Shown: positions 44,541 through 54,011, numbered from the stretch's first letter. The stretch: DNA of 64,000 nt from Propionibacteriaceae bacterium (GCA_016717345.1 JADKFR010000007.1:89852-153851), one strand, 5' to 3'. Notes: generated from the sequence alone by a model not told the origin. Numbers and translations are program-made.

Positions 44541-45923
44541 ATGGCCCGTCAACTCCATGAGCGGCTGTCCCCCGCAGATGCGTCCAATGTCGTGATGGAC
44601 GCCCGCGACCAGGTGAATACGTTCCTGATGGCTGGGCTCCTGGGGCAGGGTGGGTTCATCGACTCCGAGGGCATCGCGAACCTGCCCCTGCTGCGCTCGA
44701 GGATCGCCGTCCGGCTCGCCGAGGGGCAGCCGGGACTGCGCCGGTTCGCTCAGCGCGTTGCCCACGAGGGGCAGTCCCCGGTGTGGGAGCCGTGCGTCCC
44801 CGATCTCACGTGGCATGTGCGCACTGTCCCTTCGGTCGAAGGGAAGGACGGCCTGGCGGCGCTTTGCGCCGACCTGATGACGACGCCGCTGCCCGTGGAT
44901 CGGCCCTTGTGGGAGCTACTCCTGGTACCCGGCGCCGCCCCCAGGGGCCTTGGCCTCGTGCTACGCGTGCATCACGCTGTCGCGGACGGAGTCGCCGGGG
45001 TGCGGTTGGTGCAGCACCTCTTCGACCCCGAGCCCACCCCTGACCCAGCTCCCCAGCCGGCTCCCGCCTCTGACCCAGCTCCCCCGCCGGCTCCCACCCC
45101 TGACCCGGTTTCCCAGCCGGCGCCCGATCCCGTCCCGCAGCCCAAGCCCGAGCCCCGGACCACTCCCCCTCCGCAGCCCCACCGCACGACCAACCGACGC
45201 CCCTGGCACGGCCTCGCCTCCAGCGTCTCCCGGGTGACCGCCGTCTTCCGCTCGACGATTCCGCCGACGATCCTCCTGGGACCCATCGGCCCGCGCCGCG
45301 GCGTGGCGTTCACCGAGGTCGACCTCGGACGGCTCGCAGCCGGGGCTCGAGCCGCCGGCGGCACCGTGAACGACGCCCTCCTGGCGGGCGTGGCGGCCGC
45401 CGCCGAGTCCGCGCTCCGAGGCCTCGGCGAACCCGTCCCGTCAACGCTGCCCGCCAGCGTCCCGGTGGCCCTGCCCGACCGCGGCGCCTCCGGGAATGCC
45501 GTCGGCGTGATGCTGGTGAGGCTCCCCACTGGCACCCCCGACGTCGCCGCCCGCCTGTCCACCATCGCCTCCACGACCAGAACGGCCAAGGACGAGGCCC
45601 GCTCCCTGGGCACCTACGAGCTGACCCGCACCCGGTGGGGCTCGCGCCTGTTCGGGTGGTTGGCCCGTCGCCAACGGTTCATCGCGCTGTTCGTCACCAA
45701 TGTCCGCGGGCCGGCGGAGCCGCTGCGGCTCGCGGGGGCGCCGCTGGAACGGGCGTGGCCCGTTGCCCCGATCCAGGGAAATGTGCGGCTCGGCGTCGCG
45801 GCCTTCTCCTACGCCGGACGGTTGGGCTGCGCCATCCACGTCGATGCCGCGGCGCTCCCCGCCGACGCCCTGGGCAGCGTGTTGGGCGCCGAGCTCGACC
45901 GGATCACCCTCCTGGCGGGATAG
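44541..45923 (+). CDS. WS/DGAT-family acyltransferase
   Basis: A 460-residue enzyme of the wax ester synthase/diacylglycerol acyltransferase family. The catalytic HHxxxDG motif is HHAVADG (about residue 143), followed by a Pro-rich linker (about 160-220) and the C-terminal half with GGTVNDALLAGVAAA and TNVRGPAEPLRLAG. AGGAGAG precedes the ATG. It makes storage lipids from acyl-CoA. The linker is encoded by three 30-bp repeats (45041-45130) and is absent from typical family members. Confidence 0.9.
   Translation: MARQLHERLSPADASNVVMDARDQVNTFLMAGLLGQGGFIDSEGIANLPLLRSRIAVRLAEGQPGLRRFAQRVAHEGQSPVWEPCVPDLTWHVRTVPSVEGKDGLAALCADLMTTPLPVDRPLWELLLVPGAAPRGLGLVLRVHHAVADGVAGVRLVQHLFDPEPTPDPAPQPAPASDPAPPPAPTPDPVSQPAPDPVPQPKPEPRTTPPPQPHRTTNRRPWHGLASSVSRVTAVFRSTIPPTILLGPIGPRRGVAFTEVDLGRLAAGARAAGGTVNDALLAGVAAAAESALRGLGEPVPSTLPASVPVALPDRGASGNAVGVMLVRLPTGTPDVAARLSTIASTTRTAKDEARSLGTYELTRTRWGSRLFGWLARRQRFIALFVTNVRGPAEPLRLAGAPLERAWPVAPIQGNVRLGVAAFSYAGRLGCAIHVDAAALPADALGSVLGAELDRITLLAG
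45041..45130 (+). repeat. Three 30-bp repeats encoding a Pro-rich linker
   Basis: Units starting TGACCCAGCT or TGACCCGGTT at 45041, 45071 and 45101 encode DPAPQPAPAS, DPAPPPAPTP and DPVSQPAPDP. In-frame expansion of the linker in the WS/DGAT gene. Confidence 0.85.
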
Positions 45924-46039
45924 CCGCCTCCCCCTTCTGAGGCGTTGCGAGCCGAGCCGGATAGTCCAGCCACGCGCCGGAGCAGGCACCCGCCCCCCAC
46001 CCTGCACCGGCGGCAAACCGCGTGTGTCAGGATGCGCCT

Positions 46040-46681
46040 ATGTCCTCGCAGATGCTCGGGTTCCTGGGGTTGTGCCTGGTCATCACCCTGACCCCGGGGC
46101 TCGACACCGCCATCGTGCTGCGCAACGCGCTGCGTCGCGGCCCCACGGCCGGCGTCCTGACCGCGCTCGGCTGCGCGTTGGGGCTGTTCGCACATGCGGC
46201 GGCGGTCGCGCTCGGCCTCGCCGCGATCCTGCTGCAATCGGCCCTGGTCTTCGAGATCGTGCGGTGGTGCGGTGCGATCGTCCTCGTTGCGATCGGGGCC
46301 GTGTCGCTGCACAGTGCGATCACCCAGCAGGAAGCCCTCGACCTCGAGACCCCCCAGCCCGGGCCCAGCCGCTTCGGACGGAGCCCGGCGTTCCTGCAGG
46401 GGCTGTTCACCAACCTGACCAACCCCAAGGCGACCCTGTTCTTCCTCTCCGCGCTGCCCCAGTTCGTGACCACGGGTTCCTCCGTCGGGGCACTCCCCCA
46501 GGCGATGCTGTTGGCCGTGATCGCCGCAACCTTCAGTGCGGTCGGGCTGAGCCTGGTCGCGTTGCTGGCCGGAAGAGCGCGCCGCTGGCTGTCCAGCCTC
46601 CGCGCGCAGCGGATCCAGGAGGGCATCATGGGGACGGTGCTGATCGGGCTCGGCCTCAAGGTCGCGCTCGACCATCCCTGA
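46040..46681 (+). CDS. LysE family exporter
   Basis: A 213-residue membrane protein of the LysE/RhtB family, with LGLCLVITLTPGLDTAIVLR, FLQGLFTNLTNPKATLFFLS and SALPQFV as signature stretches and about six helices. Members export amino acids. ATG 46040 is preferred to an upstream in-frame start at 46022. Convergent with the acyltransferase gene. Confidence 0.9.
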   Translation: MSSQMLGFLGLCLVITLTPGLDTAIVLRNALRRGPTAGVLTALGCALGLFAHAAAVALGLAAILLQSALVFEIVRWCGAIVLVAIGAVSLHSAITQQEALDLETPQPGPSRFGRSPAFLQGLFTNLTNPKATLFFLSALPQFVTTGSSVGALPQAMLLAVIAATFSAVGLSLVALLAGRARRWLSSLRAQRIQEGIMGTVLIGLGLKVALDHP

Positions 46682-46727
46682 CAGCGGAGTACCCGGTGCG
46701 GACGCTGCCCGGATGCGTCACCAACCC

Positions 46728-47945
46728 TCAGCCTGAAAGACCCCGCCGCTCCGGCGCCGGCCGTGGGTTCAGACCGAACAGCAGTCGCAGGACGGCGACC
46801 CGCCGGATCGCGAACTCGTAGAGGCCCGCGCTGATCGCCAGCACCGTGAGGGCCACGCCGGCGTACATCACGGGGATCGGCACCGTCCAGTCGCGGACGA
46901 GGTACCCCAGCCCGACGATGAGCGGCTGGTGCAGGATGTAGAACGGCAGCACGGCGGGGCCCAGATAGCCGAGGATCCGGGCCGGACGGGCGAGACGAGA
47001 ACCGAAGCCGAGGATGGCCAGCAGCCACAGCCACCCGTTGAGGCTGCGCAGGCTCATGAAGCCGGTGAACTCCGCTGAGCCGAAGGCCATCGCGTCGATC
47101 CCCCCGACGAGCAGGACCAACGGGACGGTCGTGGCCGTCGCCAGCACCAGCGACGGCCACCGGTGTCGCTGGATGGCCGGCCGGAGGCGCGGATCGCACA
47201 CCAGCAGGAAGCCCACCAGGAAGAAGATCCAGTGCGAGCCGAGCAGCCAGCCGCCCTCGACCCAGGCCAGCACCGGGACGCCGCGAGGCAGGAACGCCTC
47301 CATGCCGAGCAACGGGACGGCGAGGACGTAGAGCGCCCCGGGTCGGCACAACACGCCGGCCACCCGTCCCAGCAGGCGCTCCCCGGCAGGGGTGCGGAGC
47401 CAGACGAACAGCGGCAGGGACGCCACGGTGAACAGGAACAGGTAGGTGAGATACCACAGGTGCAGGCCGTTCCAGGCGAAGAACCCACCGAACCCGTAGA
47501 GCCCGTGCGTGACGTAGGCGGGCAGGAACTCCCCCCAGGTGCCGTCGAAGGCGGGCGCGATGTAGTGCTGGTCGGTGGTGCTCTCGATGTACACCTGGAC
47601 GGGCCCCGACACCCACCACCCCAGGGTCACCACCGGCACCAGCAACCGTGCCGCGCGGCGCTGCAGGAACGCCGCGACGGCCAGCGTGCCGAGCGCGAAC
47701 CGCGTCCCCATCCCGGACAGCACCCAGAACAGGGGCATCACGAACTGCGAACCGAAAGCCATCGGGTAGGTCAGCCAGCTGGTCAGTTCGTGGAACTTGA
47801 CGTGCCAGGCATCCAGATCATCGAAGAGGCGGCCCACGTGGTAGGCGAAGATGCCCACGATGGCCAGGACCCGCAGCCAGTCCACGTCCCACAGCCGCAC
47901 CGGGCCCGAGCCCGCTGCCGCCGGATCGTGGGGCGCGCTCCGCAT
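46728..47945 (-). CDS. Acyltransferase 3 family membrane protein
   Basis: A 405-residue protein with about ten helices. The N-terminal WDVDWLRVLAIVGIFAYHVG is the acyltransferase-3 signature with its catalytic His, and MPLFWVLSGMGTRFALG follows. Such enzymes O-acylate sugars, lipids or cell-wall components from the cytoplasmic side. The acceptor is not known. Confidence 0.88.
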   Translation of the reverse strand: MRSAPHDPAAAGSGPVRLWDVDWLRVLAIVGIFAYHVGRLFDDLDAWHVKFHELTSWLTYPMAFGSQFVMPLFWVLSGMGTRFALGTLAVAAFLQRRAARLLVPVVTLGWWVSGPVQVYIESTTDQHYIAPAFDGTWGEFLPAYVTHGLYGFGGFFAWNGLHLWYLTYLFLFTVASLPLFVWLRTPAGERLLGRVAGVLCRPGALYVLAVPLLGMEAFLPRGVPVLAWVEGGWLLGSHWIFFLVGFLLVCDPRLRPAIQRHRWPSLVLATATTVPLVLLVGGIDAMAFGSAEFTGFMSLRSLNGWLWLLAILGFGSRLARPARILGYLGPAVLPFYILHQPLIVGLGYLVRDWTVPIPVMYAGVALTVLAISAGLYEFAIRRVAVLRLLFGLNPRPAPERRGLSG

Positions 47946-47989
47946 GGTGGTCAGTCTCCTCGCCCCCGCAACCGACGTCCACGGCCAGC

Positions 47990-48031
47990 GCCCTGCCAGG
48001 AAGGCCCTGCCAGGAAAGCCCTGGCCAGGAA
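47990..48031. repeat. Three short direct repeats between genes
   Basis: GCCCTGCCAGGAA occurs at 47990 and 48004, and GCCCTGGCCAGGAA at 48018. The units can also fold on themselves, and the set lies between the acyltransferase start and the protease remnant. Confidence 0.6.
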
Positions 48032-48056
48032 GCGCAGCGTCCCGTGGGTCCGGGGG

Positions 48057-48761
48057 CTACCCGACGACGGTGTTGATGGTCACGCTGCCGGCTGCGGTGA
48101 ACAGCGCTTGTGTGTTGCTGTTGAACATGGGTCCGTGCATGGCGGCGAGCCCGCTGTAGCCGTAGGAGTTGATCGACATCATCGTGCCGGCCCCCGAGTT
48201 GGCCTTGAAGGGCGTGAACCAGGGCCCGCCGGAGGAGCCCCCGGTCATGTCGCTGGCGACGCGGTAGGTCCGGTTCTGGTTGAGCGGGTCGGTCCCCAGC
48301 GCACCTTCTGAGTAGACCAGCTCCTTGCCCGTGTACGGAGCGGCTGCGGGGTAACCGAACAGGAAGGTGTCGCTTTCCAGCTCCACCGGGTCGTAGGTGA
48401 TCTTCTGAGCACCGACAGTGGCGTCCAGTTGCCTGTCGGTGCTGCCGCCTGAGCCCACGACCGCGAACGCGAAGTCGTACAGGGTCGCCGTGGCGTTGAA
48501 CTTGCGCTGCGACGCGAACCCCTTGTGCACCACCAGCGAGGTGGCCGTCCAGCACCCGTAGGTCGTCTGGGGGCAGAACGATCCGCTGGTGGTCAACGCC
48601 ACCGCATTGCTGTCGTAGTCAGGCACGAACATCCAATTGGTCGCGAACCTGCCGGTCTTGTTGTCGAAGGCGCAGTGGCCGGCGGTGAGGATGATCGAGC
48701 CCGGGGGCCCCGGGCCATGGGTGACCCGAAGACCAGCAGGACCAGACTGACTCGCGGCGTT
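48057..48761 (-). pseudogene. Trypsin-like serine protease, N-terminus deleted
   Basis: An open frame of 234 codons encoding the catalytic part of a secreted trypsin-fold protease: His motif ILTAGHC, Asp in LYDFAFAVVG and Ser in MTGGSSGGPW are all present. No signal peptide exists, and no ATG, GTG or TTG lies between the stop codon at 48762 and the catalytic His; the first ATG (48632) would drop the His. The frame starts at the very stop codon of the VOC gene, across GC-only sequence (48697-48717). Family relatives have about 100 more N-terminal residues. It is either a deletion remnant or an assembly join. Confidence 0.75.
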
Positions 48762-49538
48762 TCAGGCCTGCCGCTCCAGGAGTGAGAAGAACTCGCCGTC
48801 CGGGCCGCTGACAGTCGCGTTCTTCCCGAAGGGGGTCACGACCGGCTCCCTGGACACGGCCCCGCCGTGTTCCTTGACGGTCTCGCACGCGGAGGCGATG
48901 TCGGCCACCTCGAAGTAGGTTCCCCAGTGGGCGGGCACTCCCGGTCCCCAGTCGGGCGAGATGGCCCCGATTCCGGCGCAGCGCTCCCCGGCGACCTCGG
49001 CCACCGCGTACTCCATGCCACCTCCCATGTCGGTCAGGTTCCAGCCGAAGACCTCCTGGTAGAACGTCCGGGCAGCGCCGTAAGCACCGCTGAACTCCTC
49101 GAACCAGGCGGTGGCCCCAGGCACTCCGGACACCTCGAAGCCCACATGCGTGTTGCCCTGCCAGACTCCGAAGAAGGCCTCTCCAGGGTCCTGGGCGATG
49201 GCCATGGTCCCGAAATCCCCGACGACCATGGCTGGTGCCACCAACGTCCCCCCGTGGGCGGCGATGGCGGCCACCGACGCCTCCGCGTCGTCGGTCGCCA
49301 GGTAGACCGTCCACTGCATGACCGGGGGGCTGCCGTCCATCGACATGGCAGGGCTCAGCCCCGCCACGGGCTTTCCCTCCAGCGTGGCGCTGTGGTACCC
49401 ACCGAAGTCGGGGGAGCCGGCGTCGAAATCCCAGCCGAACAGCGCGTGGTAGAAGGCGTGCGTCCGATCCAGGTCGCTGACCATGAGGTCAACCCAGGTC
49501 GGCGCCCCGAGCGGACGGTTGGCGCGGATCCCAGACAT
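48762..49538 (-). CDS. Two-domain VOC (glyoxalase/bleomycin-resistance-like) protein
   Basis: A 258-residue protein with two beta-alpha-beta-beta-beta modules: WVDLMVSDLDRTHAFYHALF for the first and WFEEFSGAYGAARTFYQEVF for the second, each ending in a typical DPG/GPDG turn (AQDPGEAFFGVWQ, SGPDGEFFSLLE). ATG 49538 has GAAAGGGAA upstream. Metal-dependent dioxygenase, isomerase and antibiotic-binding roles all occur in this superfamily. Confidence 0.88.
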   Translation of the reverse strand: MSGIRANRPLGAPTWVDLMVSDLDRTHAFYHALFGWDFDAGSPDFGGYHSATLEGKPVAGLSPAMSMDGSPPVMQWTVYLATDDAEASVAAIAAHGGTLVAPAMVVGDFGTMAIAQDPGEAFFGVWQGNTHVGFEVSGVPGATAWFEEFSGAYGAARTFYQEVFGWNLTDMGGGMEYAVAEVAGERCAGIGAISPDWGPGVPAHWGTYFEVADIASACETVKEHGGAVSREPVVTPFGKNATVSGPDGEFFSLLERQA

Positions 49539-49655
49539 CTGTTTCCCTTTCACTGCACCGGACGGCGCCCGGCATTTCTGCTCTGGACTGGCCGCGGGAT
49601 CGCGACCCTGGCACCCAGCGACGATGCCATCGATCAGGACCTGCCCTCAGCCTGC

Positions 49656-50042
49656 CTACGTCACCATTCCGGTCTCGAGGTTGAGGATGTTCCCGTCCGG
49701 GTCCTCGAACCAGACCGCCCGGTAGTCACCGAAGCTGGCGACGCCGTCGTCCCAGGTGACCCCCTCCGCGTCGAAGGTCTGGAACCCGACACCACTGCTG
49801 CGCAGGGTGCCGACCTCGGCATCGAAGGCCTCCGCCGGAACCCCGATGGACATGGCGGTCGCCTTGTTGGTGCCGGCGAAAGCCGATGGGTAGAGGAAGA
49901 AGGACCCGGTTCCGGCGTTGTAGTACACCCCGTCGGCGACATCGGCCTTGGGCGTGAAGCCGAGGACCTCTTCATAGAACGTGCGGGCTCGCGTCAGGTC
50001 TGTGACCGCGAGCGTGGGGACCGGCGTGTAGTCGGCGAGCAT
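49656..50042 (-). CDS. Single-domain VOC family protein
   Basis: A 128-residue protein with PTLAVTDLTRARTFYEEVLG and WFEDPDGNILNLE, the two ends of a glyoxalase-fold module. The start is ATG 50042 after GGAGGGG. Function cannot be narrowed further. Confidence 0.87.
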   Translation of the reverse strand: MLADYTPVPTLAVTDLTRARTFYEEVLGFTPKADVADGVYYNAGTGSFFLYPSAFAGTNKATAMSIGVPAEAFDAEVGTLRSSGVGFQTFDAEGVTWDDGVASFGDYRAVWFEDPDGNILNLETGMVT

Positions 50043-50151
50043 GACCCCTCCAACGCGGACCGGGCGACCGTCGTCCGGTCGGCACTTCACGCTAGCTTCC
50101 GCGTCCCCACCAGCCAATGAGCTCTCTTGCGTAGCGGGCCAGCCGCCCCGC

Positions 50152-51139
50152 TCAGTCCGCGGACGCCCGCGCTGCCGCCGCGTCCTCGACCTCTTCGCGG
50201 GACAACCCCAACAGGAAGAGGACGGCGTCCAGGTAGGGCAGGTTGAGGGCGGTGTCGGCGGACTCCCGGACGGCAGGCTTGGCGTTGAAGGCGATGCCCA
50301 GGCCGGCGTCCGCCAGCATGTCGAGATCGTTGGCGCCGTCGCCGATCGCGATCGTTCGCGCCAGCGGCAGGCCCTCGGCCCGAGCCCATTCCCGCAGCTT
50401 GGCGGCCTTGGCCGCCCGGTCGACGATCGGCCCGGCGACCCGGCCGGTGAGGCGACCGTCCGCGACCTCGAGGGAGTTCGCGTGGGCGTAGGTGATGCCG
50501 AGCTCGGCCGCCAGCGGACCCACGATCTCGATGAAGCCGCCCGAGACGACCCCGATCGACAAGCCGAGGTCCCGCAGGGTCGCCACCAGAGTCCGCGCGC
50601 CGGGCGTGAGCTGGACGGCAGCCCGCACCTCGTCCAGGACGCCGACCGGTAGCCCGGCCAGCAGCCGCACCCGGCTGCGCAGGCTCTCGGCGAAGTCGAC
50701 TTCGCCTCGCATCGCTGCTTCAGTCACCTCCCGGACCGCCTCCGCACAGCCGGCGTGGGCCGCGAGCAGCTCGATCACCTCGTCGCGGATCAGGGTCGAG
50801 TCCACGTCCATCACGATCAGCCGGCGACCACGGCGGCTCAAGCCGGCCGGGGACACCGAGACGTCGAAGCCGGACGCGGCCGCCGCCTTCGCCAGTGCCG
50901 GACGCAAGGCAGCGACGTCGGCGTCCGAGACCCACAACTCCAGGCTCGTCAGCGGGTTCGCGGCGGCCCCACGCCGGGGCGGCCGGCAGGCGCGTGCTCA
51001 GCTGCCCCCGCACCACCGTCTGCTCCAGGTCGAGGATCTCCGCCTCGGTGGACGCGATGGCGCCCATCAGGCGACTGAGCAGCCCGGGGGCGTCGGCGCC
51101 GGTGATGGTCGCGGCGAGCGAGGACGCGGTCTCAGGCAT
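50152..51139 (-). pseudogene. serB: Phosphoserine phosphatase SerB with a frameshift
   Basis: The N-terminal ACT-type domain (ATITGADAPGLLSRLMGAIA, EAEILDLEQTVVRGQLS) starts at ATG 51139 with a good spacer. The HAD phosphatase domain (VMDVDSTLIRDEV, LSIGVVSGGFIEIV, AIGDGANDLDMLADAG) is in a different frame. The span is 988 bases, one more than a multiple of three, so a single-base insertion (or two-base deletion) lies in 50960-51000, where the DNA is a GGCCCCACGCCGGGGCGGCCGG-like GC run (described, not exact). In the second frame SLELWVSDADVAALRPAL completes the ACT fold. The HAD part alone could start at 50937. Serine synthesis needs this enzyme, so a sequencing error is a strong possibility. 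Confidence 0.85.
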
Positions 51140-51291
51140 GACCGGATTCTCCCACCCTGGCCTGCCGGGAGCCGAACCGGCGTCGGGGCCTGGCCGAGAG
51201 TCACCGCCGGCCTGGGTCACCGCCCACGCCACCGCCTTGGGCTGCCGCCTCGGAGCCGACCGAGGACCACCCCGTGCGCCAGGCGGACGGT

Positions 51292-51756
51292 TCACAGTGG
51301 CCGGATGTGACGCTCAGCGATCTCGGTGACCTTCGCGACGCGGCGGGCGTACTTGGGCTCGGTGGCGCCCAGGTAGTCGGTGGTCATCCAGCTCCGGACG
51401 ACCTCCAGGGCCAGGGCCGAGCCGATGATCTTCCCGCCGATGCACAGCGCGTTGGTGTTGGAGTGCGCCCGGGCGAGCCCGGCGCAGAAAGGGTCCTGGG
51501 CCACAGCGGCGAACACCCCGGGCAGCTTGTTGGCGATCATCGCGCTGCCGTACCCCACGCCGTCGACGAAGATCGCCCGGTCCACCTCACCGCGAGCCAG
51601 CGCCAACGCTCCCGGATAGACGTAATCGGGTAGGTCGCACGCCTGCTCATCATGGGTTCCGACGTCCAGGACCTCGTGCCCCTGCTCACTGAGCCAGCGC
51701 CCGATCTCCTGCTTGAGCCCGAAGCCGGCGTGGTCACTCGCCATCACGATTCGCAT
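51292..51756 (-). CDS. RpiB/LacAB-family sugar-phosphate isomerase
   Basis: A 154-residue isomerase beginning MRIVMASDHAGFGLKQEI. The usual RpiB active-site CGTGxG reads DGVGYGSAMIANK here, so the catalytic Cys is Asp, while NTNALCIGGKIIG and the phosphate-binding residues are kept. This points to the actinobacterial branch acting on other sugar phosphates (for example D-erythrulose 4-phosphate) rather than classical ribose 5-phosphate isomerase. The assignment is inference. Confidence 0.85.
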   Translation of the reverse strand: MRIVMASDHAGFGLKQEIGRWLSEQGHEVLDVGTHDEQACDLPDYVYPGALALARGEVDRAIFVDGVGYGSAMIANKLPGVFAAVAQDPFCAGLARAHSNTNALCIGGKIIGSALALEVVRSWMTTDYLGATEPKYARRVAKVTEIAERHIRPL

Positions 51757-51846
51757 CCCGCAACGCTAGCGCCGCCGGGCCGGCGATGGGTCACGGGCGC
51801 CACGGTCGGACGGTTCGCCCGATCACCGGCTCGGGGGAGGCCCGGG

Positions 51847-52506
51847 TCAGACCAGTCGGTAGCCAATATTGCGGACGGTCTCCAGGCGCTCCGCGCCCAG
51901 CTTGTGCCGCAGGTAGCGGACGTAAACGTCCACCACGTTGGAACCGGGGTCGAAGTCGTAGCCCCACGCGGCGCTGAGCAGCTGCTCTCGGCTGAGCGCC
52001 TCGCCGGCCTGACGCATGAAGGCTTCCATCAAGGTGAATTCGCGCGCGGAGAGCTCGACGTGGCGCCCGGCCACGGTGACGTGGTGGGTGTGCAGATCGA
52101 GGCTGATGTCGCGATGCCGCAGCACGGTGGCCGACTCGGACGGCGCGTCACTCCGCAGCCTCAGGCGGACGCGGGCCAGGAGTTCCTGAAAACTGAACGG
52201 CTTGGCCATGTAGTCGTCGGCGCCGCCCTCCAGCCCGGCAACGATGTCAGGGACGGTCGACCTGGCGGTCAGGATGATCACGGGAAGGCTCATTCGGTGG
52301 CTGCGAATCCGCTTCAGCACCTCGAAGCCGTCGATGTCGGGCAATCCGATGTCCAGGATGATCAGGTCGAACTCGCCGGACAGGGCGAGGCTGACGGCAG
52401 CGATGCCGGAGGATTCGACCCGCGTGGGGTAGCCGGCGGCCTTCAGCCCCTTGGCGGTGAAGGCCGCGATCCGCGGCTCGTCCTCGACGATCAGGATCTG
52501 GATCAT
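51847..52506 (-). CDS. OmpR/PhoB-type response regulator
   Basis: A 219-residue response regulator. The receiver has ILIVEDEPRIAAF, phospho-acceptor Asp in LIILDIGLPDIDGFE and LTAR/KPFSFQELLARV. The winged-helix DNA-binding domain ends SNVVDVYVRYLRHKLG and VRNIGYRLV. ATG 52506 overlaps the kinase stop by 4 bp (ATGA), so the pair is cotranslated. Confidence 0.94.
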   Translation of the reverse strand: MIQILIVEDEPRIAAFTAKGLKAAGYPTRVESSGIAAVSLALSGEFDLIILDIGLPDIDGFEVLKRIRSHRMSLPVIILTARSTVPDIVAGLEGGADDYMAKPFSFQELLARVRLRLRSDAPSESATVLRHRDISLDLHTHHVTVAGRHVELSAREFTLMEAFMRQAGEALSREQLLSAAWGYDFDPGSNVVDVYVRYLRHKLGAERLETVRNIGYRLV

Positions 52507-54011
52507 CGGGTCCCCTGCGGCGCCGGTTTGGGCTGGAGCGGCAGCACGATGGTGAACGTGCTGCCCCGGCCTGGGGTCGAGTCGATGACGATGCGGCCCT
52601 GATGCGCCTGGGCGATGGAGTTCACAATAGCCAAGCCGAGCCCGGCACCCTCCTCGTCCGCCCCAGCGGAGTGGCTGGCGCGGCCGAACCTGGTCAGGAC
52701 GATGGACTGCTCGGCGGGAGCGATCCCGACGCCTTCGTCGCGCACCCACAGCCGCAGTTCGTCGCCGGCCACGCTGCTGCCGAGCGCGATCGTGGAATCC
52801 TCGGCGGAGTAGCGGACGGCGTTGGCAGCCAGCTGCAGCCAGGCCTGGGTCACCCGCTGGGGGTCGACGAAGGCCTGGACATCGGCCAGGTCGTCCAGGA
52901 TCCAATGCCGGTCACCCAGGGCGGTCGCCCGTTCAAGAGTCTCGTCAGTCAGCCGGCCGACATCAACGAGTTCGCGTTTCACGAAGTCGATGTGTTCGGA
53001 TTTGGCGAGGGTGATCAGGTCGTCGACCAGGCGTCCCATCCGGTCCAGTTCGTCGATGGTCAGCGCTCGGGTACTGGCCACCTCCTCGGGGTCCATCTCG
53101 TCCATCAGCTCCAGGTGCCCACGAATGATCGTCACCGGGGTCTTGAGTTCGTGCCCGACGTTGTCCAGCAGCTGTCGCTGGGCATCGAAAGCCGCCTGGA
53201 GTCGATCCAGCATGCGGTTGATGGTGACCGTCAAGGCGGTCAGGTCGCCGTGACCGCGGACGGGGATGCGCCGGGACAGATCGGTTTCACTGATCTCCGC
53301 AGCGGTGTGGCGGACCCAGGAAATGGGCAGCAGCATGCGGCCCACGACCTGTCTGGTGATCCGGCCGACGATCAGGAGTGAGCCCACCGCGACCAGGCCG
53401 TAGGTGCGGTAGTTGGCGTTGAGAGCGTCGAACTCGGCGTTCATGTCGATGGTGCGGACCAGAGCACCGGATTCGCCGGTGCCGACGTGGACGGGAACGA
53501 CGATGTAGCGGTGGTCGTGCTGGGGTGTCGTGAGCTGGCCTCGGGTGATCTCGGACGCGCTGGTCAGAGGTGCCACCGCGGTGAGAAAGTCAGGGTCGTC
53601 CTCAGGGCGGAACGTCACCCCCTCGGGCGCCCGCCAGGCCACCGTCCCACCGACGAACCCCAGTTCACCCACGGCGTCGGGCAGGACGCTGCGTTCGATG
53701 AAGACCTGCAGGAGATCGCCGAGGGCGACAAAGGGGGAGCCCGTGCGCGGATCGACCCCCGTGGCCGCCAGCGCCTGGAACTCCTCCGCCGCGCGACCAA
53801 GGGCATCGCTGGCGCGTTGTTCGGCGCGGGTCCGCTCCAACGTGTACGTGGTCCACCCGGCCATGACGAGGGCGAGGGCAACCAGCAGCATCACGGTGAC
53901 GATCAACCGTGTCCGGATACTCCCGAGGATGCGCGGTTCCCCTGGCGGGGGCGCAGCCTCTCGGTCATCCCGATGACCCACATCCCCAGTGTGCCGGACG
54001 TCCGTGCTCAC
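52503..54011 (-). CDS. Membrane sensor histidine kinase
   Basis: About 502 residues: an N-terminal helix (RLIVTVMLLVALALVMAGWT), an extracytoplasmic sensor of about 150 residues, a second helix (YGLVAVGSLLIVGRI), HAMP, then LLDNVGHELKTPVTIIRGH with the phospho-His, and an ATPase domain with LAANAVRYS, DEGVGIAP and GAGLGLAIVNSIAQAH. The start is uncertain (GTG 54011 or GTG 53981). The signal is unknown; the small secreted protein encoded immediately upstream is a candidate target or ligand. Confidence 0.9.
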   Translation of the reverse strand: MSTDVRHTGDVGHRDDREAAPPPGEPRILGSIRTRLIVTVMLLVALALVMAGWTTYTLERTRAEQRASDALGRAAEEFQALAATGVDPRTGSPFVALGDLLQVFIERSVLPDAVGELGFVGGTVAWRAPEGVTFRPEDDPDFLTAVAPLTSASEITRGQLTTPQHDHRYIVVPVHVGTGESGALVRTIDMNAEFDALNANYRTYGLVAVGSLLIVGRITRQVVGRMLLPISWVRHTAAEISETDLSRRIPVRGHGDLTALTVTINRMLDRLQAAFDAQRQLLDNVGHELKTPVTIIRGHLELMDEMDPEEVASTRALTIDELDRMGRLVDDLITLAKSEHIDFVKRELVDVGRLTDETLERATALGDRHWILDDLADVQAFVDPQRVTQAWLQLAANAVRYSAEDSTIALGSSVAGDELRLWVRDEGVGIAPAEQSIVLTRFGRASHSAGADEEGAGLGLAIVNSIAQAHQGRIVIDSTPGRGSTFTIVLPLQPKPAPQGTR

